From Chloroflexota bacterium (GTDB lineage Bacteria > Chloroflexota > Anaerolineae > Promineifilales > Promineifilaceae), in contig QQUD01000163.1 in assembly GCA_008501785.1 (NCBI GenBank), positions 1 to 9,791 of the forward strand: 9,791 nucleotides of DNA, read 5' to 3'. The notes under the pieces were generated by a model, which saw only the letters and a program-made list of their open reading frames with translations, was not told where the DNA came from and searched no databases. This document shows, in pieces, positions 1 to 4,608 of the stretch (the first letter of the stretch is position 1; the number at the start of each line of letters is the position of its first letter). A program made the position numbers and the translations under genes.

Positions 1-790
1 CATTATTAGATGCTGAGAAGAGATTGTATGCGGTGGGTCCGTTTTTGAAGGCCATCACGCCAGCTAACGGCCGTTCCTCAAACTCCGCCATAAACAGTTC
101 AACCTGATTCGTTTCCTTAAACAACTCATAGGCATCCCGATAGTATTCTGGAGCGCGCACCCCAAATCCATCACGCTGCCCTGTCACATGCATCATGCGG
201 ATAAATGCAGGAATGTCTGCTGCGGAACCCTGGCGCACAGTAACGCCTTTTCTAGCCGACAGCCGCACATTGTAGCGCGTTTTTTGCTTCATTGCGGCCA
301 TGATTTCATCAGAAGACGGCCGTAAATCAATCATCATTGTGCTTGGTGGCTGCAGCTTATCCACATCCGTCTTTAAATCATGGCGTTCACAAATCGAGCG
401 CCATGTTTCAGCGAGCAAATCATCTTGCCAAACCAGCGGCTCCATTTTTAGAATGCCTGCACGACGTTCATACGTTGTCAGATCAATCTGGTTCAACAGC
501 ACTTCGACCTGCTCATCATCTTGCCAATCGACCAGTGGCCCATGAGGAATGTAGGCAAATTTTGCCAATCGAAACGCAATTGAGCGAAATAAAATTTGTG
601 CGCCTGCCACGATCTTCCCATCTCGACGCAGCCACACACGATGTGATGTCCAGCCAAAGCGATTTTTCAACCTTGCCCAACTGGTTGTTTGCAACACGCT
701 ACCCTGTGGATGCGCCGCCACAAATTCATCCCACTCTGCATCTTCTTGACTATAACCTTCGTCTTCTAATTGAATCCATTTATCCAGCAT
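1..790 (-). CDS. FemAB/FemX-family peptidoglycan bridge peptidyltransferase (3' end outside window)
   Basis: The minus strand reads open from ATG at 790 to the window edge, giving 263 residues with the C-terminus missing. Family members use aminoacyl-tRNA to add amino acids to the peptide stem of lipid-linked peptidoglycan precursor at the inner face of the membrane. The hallmark is at about residues 151-183: TMMIDL, then MKQKTRYNVRLSARKGV, matching the FemAB pattern in which a 'KTRYNIR' helix follows a 'T..ID/L' strand. The N-terminal half (about 20-150) is a degenerate GNAT-like domain with FAYIPHGPLVDW; the second GNAT-like domain starts near 185 and ends in ELFMAEFEERPLAGVMAF. A plus-strand reading frame over the same bases is an antisense shadow. 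The start is fixed by an extended -10 box only 8 bases upstream; there is no Shine-Dalgarno sequence. The gene carries two ACGGCCGT palindromes. Family assignment is firm; the amino acid added is unknown. Confidence 0.9.
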   Translation of the reverse strand, partial: MLDKWIQLEDEGYSQEDAEWDEFVAAHPQGSVLQTTSWARLKNRFGWTSHRVWLRRDGKIVAGAQILFRSIAFRLAKFAYIPHGPLVDWQDDEQVEVLLNQIDLTTYERRAGILKMEPLVWQDDLLAETWRSICERHDLKTDVDKLQPPSTMMIDLRPSSDEIMAAMKQKTRYNVRLSARKGVTVRQGSAADIPAFIRMMHVTGQRDGFGVRAPEYYRDAYELFKETNQVELFMAEFEERPLAGVMAFKNGPTAYNLFSASNN

Positions 791-798
791 GGCGCGGG

Positions 799-807
799 AT
801 TATACCA
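799..807 (-). promoter_or_regulatory. Extended -10 promoter of the femX-like gene, apparently leaderless
   Basis: On the minus strand the sequence is TGGTATAAT: a perfect TATAAT at 804-799 preceded by the extended -10 dinucleotide TG. The usual start point 6-7 bases downstream falls at about 790-793, on or next to the ATG at 790. No Shine-Dalgarno sequence can fit, so a leaderless transcript is inferred. No good -35 hexamer is seen; the -35 region lies inside the octamer repeat array. Confidence 0.65.
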
Positions 808-812
808 GCTTG

Positions 813-895
813 TCAGCGAGTCAGCATTTCAGCATTTCAGCACTTCTGGAGATTAGCTGATAAGCTGAAATGCTGAAGTGCTGAAATGCTAATCT
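813..895. repeat. Inverted array of octamer tandem repeats in a divergent intergenic region
   Basis: From 813 to 844 the sequence runs in 8-base steps beginning TCAGC (units TCAGCGAG, TCAGCATT twice, TCAGCACT). From 856 to 895 it runs in 8-base steps beginning GCT (GCTGATAA, GCTGAAAT, GCTGAAGT, GCTGAAAT, GCTAATCT). The two halves are reverse complements: 831-846 pairs perfectly with 875-890 (16 bp), and inside it AGCT-GATA-AGCT (855-866) makes a small hairpin. It lies between two genes transcribed away from each other and abuts both predicted -10 boxes, so it is not a terminator. It could be a mobile or slippage-generated repeat, or an operator region. Function unknown. Confidence 0.8.
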
Positions 896-896
896 G

Positions 897-905
897 TGCT
901 ACAAT
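897..905 (+). promoter_or_regulatory. Extended -10 promoter of the zinc-ribbon gene
   Basis: TGCTACAAT has the TGnTAnAAT form, with the -10 hexamer TACAAT at 900-905. The expected start is near 912, giving a leader of about 34 bases to the ATG at 946, with a GGGGA Shine-Dalgarno match at 936-940. No convincing -35 is present 17 bases upstream, where the octamer array ends. Confidence 0.5.
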
Positions 906-945
906 CCCTCGACTTTATCCATCAACTTAACGCCTGGGGAATATC

Positions 946-1644
946 ATGAGTCAGGTTTCGCAACTATATAAACTTCAACTAATTGACACGGAAATTCGAG
1001 AGAAAACGCTGCGACTACGAGAAGTGTTGCAGGCGCAGAAGGGGAATAAAGCTTTGGCAGCGGCGCTGGGGAGAATGGAAACGGCCGTTTCCGACCTCAA
1101 TTCCTGGCAAACCAAACACAAAGATTTATCCTTAGCATTCGATGGCTTGAACAACAAAGTCAAAAGCTCTGAAAATCGCCTCTATTCCGGCAAAGTAACC
1201 AATACCAAAGAGCTTACCGATTTGCAAAAAGAAATCGCATCCCTGGGACGACGGCGCGAATCGCTGGAAGAAGAAGTCTTAGAGGCGATGGTGATGGTTG
1301 AGGATGCACAAGGCGAAAAAGACCGAGCCGAGGATGCTCTGTCCGGCATTCAGGCAGATTGGGATAATGAAACAGCCTCACTCAAAAAAGAACAAAATGA
1401 ACTAGCATTGCGAATTCATGCTTTAAACGGCAAGCGTAAATCATTAGCAACCACAATTCCAGCAAAAGCATTGACTGAGTACCAACATATTGCGAAAAGA
1501 AAAGGTGGGGTTGCAGTGGCCAAGTTGCGCGTCAACCAATGCATGGTTTGTCAGGTTTCTGCCTCGTCAAACAAGGTAAAAGATGCTAGAGAAGGGAAGC
1601 TAGTGACGTGCGGAAGCTGTGGACGCATCTTACATCCAGCATAG
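946..1644 (+). CDS. Coiled-coil C4 zinc-ribbon protein (DUF164/COG1579 type)
   Basis: A 232-residue protein. Residues about 1-175 are highly charged and heptad-like (IREKTLRLREVLQ; LQKEIASLGRRRESLEEEVLEA), consistent with a long antiparallel coiled-coil hairpin. The C-terminus is a C4 zinc ribbon with C199-x2-C202 (CMVC) and C222-x2-C225 (CGSC), followed by GRILHPA. This architecture and length match the DUF164/COG1579 zinc-ribbon family, which includes Helicobacter HP0958/FlgZ and actinobacterial homologues. Proposed roles are nucleic-acid or protein binding, and no enzymatic function is established for most members. GGGGA at 936-940 lies 5 bases before the ATG and supports the start. The gene is divergent from femX and has no clear terminator of its own, so read-through toward the transpeptidase gene is possible. 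It carries one AACGGCCGTT (1080-1089), read as Thr-Ala-Val. Family assignment is confident; cellular role is not. Confidence 0.85.
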   Translation: MSQVSQLYKLQLIDTEIREKTLRLREVLQAQKGNKALAAALGRMETAVSDLNSWQTKHKDLSLAFDGLNNKVKSSENRLYSGKVTNTKELTDLQKEIASLGRRRESLEEEVLEAMVMVEDAQGEKDRAEDALSGIQADWDNETASLKKEQNELALRIHALNGKRKSLATTIPAKALTEYQHIAKRKGGVAVAKLRVNQCMVCQVSASSNKVKDAREGKLVTCGSCGRILHPA

Positions 1645-1710
1645 GATTAATCAAAGGTTAGGAAATGTGGGCTACCTTACTTTTCTATAACGGGTGGTCT
1701 ACCATACTGA

Positions 1711-1719
1711 TGGTATAAT
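1711..1719 (+). promoter_or_regulatory. Extended -10 promoter of the L,D-transpeptidase gene
   Basis: TGGTATAAT is a perfect extended -10 (TG, one base, TATAAT at 1714-1719), identical to the box before the femX-like gene on the other strand. A start about 7 bases downstream (near 1726) would fall in the left arm of the palindrome at 1721-1753, leaving about 74 bases of leader before the ATG at 1800. No -35 consensus is seen at 1691-1696 (CGGGTG). Confidence 0.55.
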
Positions 1720-1720
1720 T

Positions 1721-1753
1721 AGAAACTGGGTTTTTTGAAAAAACCCAGTTTCT
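1721..1753. repeat. 33-bp perfect palindrome, 16-bp arms with one central base
   Basis: The left arm (1721-1736, AGAAACTGGG then six T) is the exact reverse complement of the right arm (1738-1753); G1737 is the centre. It could form a strong hairpin in RNA from either strand. It is not a textbook terminator because no T tract follows the stem; the T6/A6 tracts are in the loop-proximal half. Its position directly after a TATAAT suggests that a truncated form sits at the 5' end of the transpeptidase mRNA. It may instead be a dispersed intergenic palindrome. It has the same geometry (16+1+16) as the element at 4562-4594 but an unrelated sequence. Confidence 0.8.
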
Positions 1754-1782
1754 GGTTAAATTAACGAAAATATTGAGTCATG

Positions 1783-1787
1783 AGGAG
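1783..1787 (+). promoter_or_regulatory. Ribosome binding site AGGAG for the L,D-transpeptidase
   Basis: AGGAG at 1783-1787 is 12 bases before ATG 1800. The spacing is long but usable. It lies downstream of the in-frame TTG at 1773, so it cannot serve that codon. This supports the ATG at 1800, which also gives a clean signal peptide. Confidence 0.6.
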
Positions 1788-1799
1788 ATCATTGACTGC

Positions 1800-2888
1800 A
1801 TGAAAAAACTGATTCGATTTGGACTCATCACAACAATTTTAGGTGCTGCACTTTTATGGCAAGGCTCTAATCTGGCTTATGCGGCTAAATGTTATTCATT
1901 GTCAGCCGCTACCGGCTTTGTATGTGAATCAGACCCACCAGAACCAACTTTTGTGAAACCTGATCCTTTTGCAGACAGCTTTCTACCCTATGTAACCTAT
2001 GCACGACTGGCAGATAATGCCAATGTTTATGCTGGTCCCAGCTACGGGAGTGGCGTTGTGCGCAATGTTGGTGATGGTTTTCTTTTCTCCACCATTCAAG
2101 GCGTGGTTGAAGGCGAAAATGGCTTGTGGTATGTCATCAACTTTGATGAATTTGTGCATGAAAGTGACTTGAGACTGGTTGATGATTCGGAATTTACCGG
2201 ATTTGAAATTAAGCATCAGGTAGAACGGCCGTTTGGCTGGATGGTCGTCGATTACTGGTACAGCAACGAACCCGGTGCGGAACCAGCCCCAGGCAACATC
2301 AAACTGCCTCGTTACACATTTTTCGAAGTATATGATGCCGTAGAAGCGGATGATGGCTGGATTTGGTACAACATTGGTGGCGGCCGCTGGATGCGCCAAA
2401 CCTATGTCAGTTTAATCGATCCCCAATCCCGTCCTGAAGAAGTCGGCGAAGATGAATACTGGGTTGAAATAGACCTATACGAACAAAGTTTTGCCGCCTA
2501 TGTGGGCGACCATATGGTATATGCTGGGCTGGTTTCTAGTGGACTAAATCGCTGGCCAACAAACGAAGGTTTATTCCAGGTTTGGGAACGCCACAGCAAA
2601 ACAAAGATGTCTGGTGCGGAAGGCAAAGTAGACTATTACTTTGTCGAAGATGTGCCCCACACCATGTATTTTGACGTAGATATCGCTCTGCACGGCGCTT
2701 ACTGGCATGACCGCTTTGGCTACAAACACAGTCACGGCTGTGTCAACATGCCGCCCCGCGATGCTGAATGGGTCTTTAACTGGTCCGCTGGTGCGCCCAA
2801 CGATTTATGGGTATGGGTACACACCTCCAACCCTGGCACCATTTTTGAACGATACGACGAAGCATTAGGCGATTTCGCCGGACCATAA
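1800..2888 (+). CDS. Secreted L,D-transpeptidase (YkuD) with SH3-like domains
   Basis: A 362-residue exported enzyme that would form 3-3 cross-links in peptidoglycan or attach proteins to it, acting outside the membrane. The signal peptide is residues 1-28 (MKKLIRFG, then a hydrophobic core, ending AYA before AKC). An SH3b-like domain covers about 64-130 (YARLADNANVYAGPSYGSG, through WYVI), and a second SH3-like segment with WIWYNIGGGRWMRQTYV follows at about 145-205. The YkuD domain occupies about 215-335: YWVEIDLYEQSFAAYVGD, then HG at 298-299, and the catalytic motif SHGCVNM with Cys314 and His312. All key residues are intact. I chose ATG 1800 over the in-frame TTG at 1773, which would add nine residues before the signal peptide. 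The gene has its own promoter, a leader palindrome and a terminator, so it is probably monocistronic. AACGGCCGTT at 2224-2233 is read as Arg-Pro here. Confidence 0.93.
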   Translation: MKKLIRFGLITTILGAALLWQGSNLAYAAKCYSLSAATGFVCESDPPEPTFVKPDPFADSFLPYVTYARLADNANVYAGPSYGSGVVRNVGDGFLFSTIQGVVEGENGLWYVINFDEFVHESDLRLVDDSEFTGFEIKHQVERPFGWMVVDYWYSNEPGAEPAPGNIKLPRYTFFEVYDAVEADDGWIWYNIGGGRWMRQTYVSLIDPQSRPEEVGEDEYWVEIDLYEQSFAAYVGDHMVYAGLVSSGLNRWPTNEGLFQVWERHSKTKMSGAEGKVDYYFVEDVPHTMYFDVDIALHGAYWHDRFGYKHSHGCVNMPPRDAEWVFNWSAGAPNDLWVWVHTSNPGTIFERYDEALGDFAGP

Positions 2889-2912
2889 CATCAATTTTCT
2901 TTTGGATCATAG

Positions 2913-2945
2913 AGACCTTCAAGATTTATCTTGAGGGTCTTTTTT
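2913..2945 (+). terminator. Rho-independent terminator of the L,D-transpeptidase gene
   Basis: A 12-bp stem pairs 2913-2924 (AGACCTTCAAGA) with 2929-2940 (TCTTGAGGGTCT), with one G-T wobble and a TTTA loop, followed by six T residues at 2940-2945. It starts 24 bases after the stop codon of the transpeptidase gene. Confidence 0.9.
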
Positions 2946-2960
2946 GTTCGCTAAGTTGCT

Positions 2961-3007
2961 GGAGTGGAGGCTTTAGCCGGAACGGTTCCGGCTAAAGTCT
3001 CTACTCC
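2961..3007. repeat. Dispersed inverted repeat, copy 1 (47 bp, upstream of the aldo/keto reductase)
   Basis: The arms are 2961-2983 and 2985-3007 around central G2984. They pair over 23 positions with two mismatches that are G-U wobbles in RNA. The core is CCGGAAC-G-GTTCCGG, and the outer part reads GGAGTGGAGGCTTTAG. A second copy lies at 4043-4100, on the other side of the aldo/keto reductase gene. No target-site duplication is evident. It follows the transpeptidase terminator and precedes the reductase promoter, so it is probably a small dispersed palindromic element rather than part of either gene. Confidence 0.85.
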
Positions 3008-3050
3008 CCAATGGGAAACCAATTATTGTCGCTCATTTAGACAATTATAT

Positions 3051-3059
3051 TGGTAAAAT
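3051..3059 (+). promoter_or_regulatory. Extended -10 promoter of the aldo/keto reductase gene
   Basis: TGGTAAAAT matches the TGnTAnAAT pattern seen before the other plus-strand genes, with the hexamer TAAAAT at 3054-3059. The start would be near 3066, with a 22-base leader containing AAGGAG (3076-3081) six bases before the ATG. No clear -35 is seen. Confidence 0.45.
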
Positions 3060-3087
3060 CAATAACAAATAGCAAAAGGAGTTTCAA

Positions 3088-4020
3088 ATGAATTATAGAC
3101 AACTAGGCAATTCAGGCGTTCGTGTATCAGTAATCGGCATGGGCACAAATCAATTTGGGCGGAAGGTGGAACAAACGGCCGTTAACAACATCCTCGACGC
3201 CGCATTCGATTTAGGTATCAACCTCATTGACACCGCCGATGCCTACACTAGCGGCAAATCCGAGGAATCGCTGGGTCATGCGCTTAAAGGTCGTTGGGAC
3301 AAATTCGTTGTCGCCACCAAAGTCTATTTCAAAATGGGCGATGGCGTCAACGATTACGGCGCTTCCCGCTACCACATCATGAATGGCGTCGAAGCCAGCC
3401 TGCGCCGTCTACAAACTGATCACATCGACCTCTACCAAATTCACCGCTGGGATGCCACCACCCCCATCGAAGAAACGATGCGAACATTGGATGATTTGGT
3501 CAGCAGCGGCAAAGTGCGCTACATCGGTGCATCCGCCTTTGCATCCTGGCAGCTTGCCAAAGCCAACATGCTAGCCCAGTTCCACGGCTGGGCACCATTT
3601 GTGACGGTGCAATCCCACTACCACATGCTTGAACGCGAAGTAGAAAAGGAAGTGATCCCTTACTGCCAGGAACACAACGTTGGCTTCATCCCCTACTTCC
3701 CCCTGGCTGGCGGCTTCCTCACCGGCAAATACAAGCGAGATGAAGGCGCACCAGCTGGTTCTCGCGGCGAAAGCAGCGAATACGTGCAGGGCTACATGAC
3801 AGAGGCCAACTATAATGCAGTTGAAAATTTGACTACCTGGGTTGAAGCACGCGATCACACAATGGCCGAATTAGCACACGCCTGGCTGCTGGCACAACCA
3901 ACCGTTTGCTCCGTCATTTCTGGCCTGACAAAGCTGGAACACCTGCAAGCCAATGCCAAGGCGGGTGATTGGGAATTGTCAGCAGACGAAATAGCAGAAT
4001 TAAACGAAATCTTATCTTAG
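3088..4020 (+). CDS. Aldo/keto reductase (NADPH-dependent oxidoreductase)
   Basis: A 310-residue, full-length (alpha/beta)8-barrel oxidoreductase, expected to be cytoplasmic and to reduce a carbonyl with NAD(P)H. The N-terminal hairpin (MNYRQLGNSGVRVSVIGMGTN) is typical. The catalytic tetrad is intact: Asp48 (DTADAY), Tyr53, Lys78 (VATKV) and His119 (DLYQIHRWD). The coenzyme-binding C-terminal segment SVISGLTKLEHLQANAKAGDWELSADEIAELNEIL matches the YajO/Tas/Kvbeta-like branch. The start is supported by AAGGAG at 3076-3081, six bases before the ATG. The gene stands alone, flanked on each side by a copy of the same inverted repeat, and it converges on the minus-strand gene at 4110-4538. AACGGCCGTT at 3174-3183 is read as Thr-Ala-Val. 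The family is certain; the substrate cannot be told from the sequence. Confidence 0.95.
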   Translation: MNYRQLGNSGVRVSVIGMGTNQFGRKVEQTAVNNILDAAFDLGINLIDTADAYTSGKSEESLGHALKGRWDKFVVATKVYFKMGDGVNDYGASRYHIMNGVEASLRRLQTDHIDLYQIHRWDATTPIEETMRTLDDLVSSGKVRYIGASAFASWQLAKANMLAQFHGWAPFVTVQSHYHMLEREVEKEVIPYCQEHNVGFIPYFPLAGGFLTGKYKRDEGAPAGSRGESSEYVQGYMTEANYNAVENLTTWVEARDHTMAELAHAWLLAQPTVCSVISGLTKLEHLQANAKAGDWELSADEIAELNEILS

Positions 4021-4042
4021 GAGACTGCCAGAATTATCTACC

Positions 4043-4100
4043 GGAGTAGAGGCTTTAGCCGGAACGGTTCCGGCTCGCTTCCGGCTAAAGCCTCCACTCC
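4043..4100. repeat. Dispersed inverted repeat, copy 2 (58 bp, between convergent genes)
   Basis: The arms are 4043-4064 and 4079-4100 (22 bp, one mismatch). They have the same outer sequence as copy 1: GGAGTAGAGGCTTTAGCC on one side and its complement on the other. The interior is 11 bases longer and keeps the complete small palindrome CCGGAAC-G-GTTCCGG at 4059-4073, so two alternative hairpins are possible. It lies 22 bases after the reductase stop and 9 bases past the stop of the opposing gene. It could terminate both transcripts, but neither side has a T tract. Confidence 0.85.
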
Positions 4101-4109
4101 AAAATGTTA

Positions 4110-4538
4110 TTACGGTAACATTATCGCAACCTCAACCGTCTGCCCTGCTCGCTCCGGCAAATCAAACAGATCGCTAGTCACCAACAGCGTGCCATCCTGC
4201 GCATCGTATACCAGCCAGCGGAACGGACCGCTGCCCAAATCATCTTTGCCCACGTACCAGCGCACGTCATGGTCAGCATCGGTGCTGCCTTGCCAGCCGT
4301 CTACCAGATGCCAGTCGCCTGTATCGGGGTTTTGCCACTGAACAGCCGTCCACACTTCACTCACAGCCCCATCCACGGTTAATTCAATAAACCCACCTTT
4401 GATTTGCGTTTTAGCCGCTTTTGGCTCAGGGCGTGGGGGTAGTGCCTGCACATTTTCCGGTGCCTGCATCATCACAACGGCGGCTATTAACAAACTTGCC
4501 AAAGCAATGGACAAACTAATCATGCGTAAGATTTTCAT
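4110..4538 (-). CDS. Small secreted protein of unknown function
   Basis: A 142-residue protein I do not recognise as a named family. The N-terminus is a signal peptide: MKILRM, a hydrophobic stretch (residues 7-24), and a plausible cleavage after VQA (residue 32). A short proline/lysine linker follows (LPPRPEPKAAK). The mature part of about 100 residues is Trp-rich and beta-like: GGFIELTV, EVWTAVQWQNPDTGDWHLVDGWQG, VRWYVGKDDLGSGPFRWLVYD, ending in a hydrophobic VEVAIMLP. It has no cysteines, so the fold would not rely on disulfides. AAGGA lies nine bases upstream of the ATG. The gene follows the large repeat protein gene in the same direction, 70 bases after its stop, with a palindrome between, so co-expression is plausible. 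It is the only CDS here without an exact ACGGCCGT; a one-mismatch version (ACAGCCGT) encodes its TAV. It could be an accessory of the large surface protein, but nothing in the sequence proves this. Confidence 0.75.
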   Translation of the reverse strand: MKILRMISLSIALASLLIAAVVMMQAPENVQALPPRPEPKAAKTQIKGGFIELTVDGAVSEVWTAVQWQNPDTGDWHLVDGWQGSTDADHDVRWYVGKDDLGSGPFRWLVYDAQDGTLLVTSDLFDLPERAGQTVEVAIMLP

Positions 4539-4561
4539 GTTTTTTATTCCTTTTGGTAGGT

Positions 4562-4594
4562 AACCTCCCGCAGGTGCAGCACCTGCGGGAGGTT
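4562..4594. repeat. 33-bp perfect GC-rich palindrome between two minus-strand genes
   Basis: The left arm 4562-4577 (AACCTCCCGCAGGTGC) is the exact reverse complement of 4579-4594, with A4578 in the centre. On the minus strand it begins 15 bases after the TAG of the large repeat protein gene and ends 24 bases before the next ATG. The stem would be very stable, but no T tract follows in either direction. It may reduce read-through, protect the 3' end of the upstream mRNA, or be a dispersed palindromic element. Confidence 0.85.
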
Positions 4595-4608
4595 GGGTGA
4601 TTTATTTT

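Noticed and set aside
337..876. Plus-strand 179-codon open frame (and another at 300-545)
   Set aside because: The minus strand of the same stretch encodes a FemAB-family protein with conserved motifs, and the plus frame runs into the octamer array.
1773..1799. TTG start giving nine extra residues to the L,D-transpeptidase
   Set aside because: AGGAG at 1783-1787 lies downstream of the TTG, and the ATG at 1800 begins a canonical signal peptide.
2380..2387. GCGGCCGC as a further member of the iterated palindrome family
   Set aside because: It shares only the CGGCCG centre and differs in the flanking bases that are constant in the other 14 sites.
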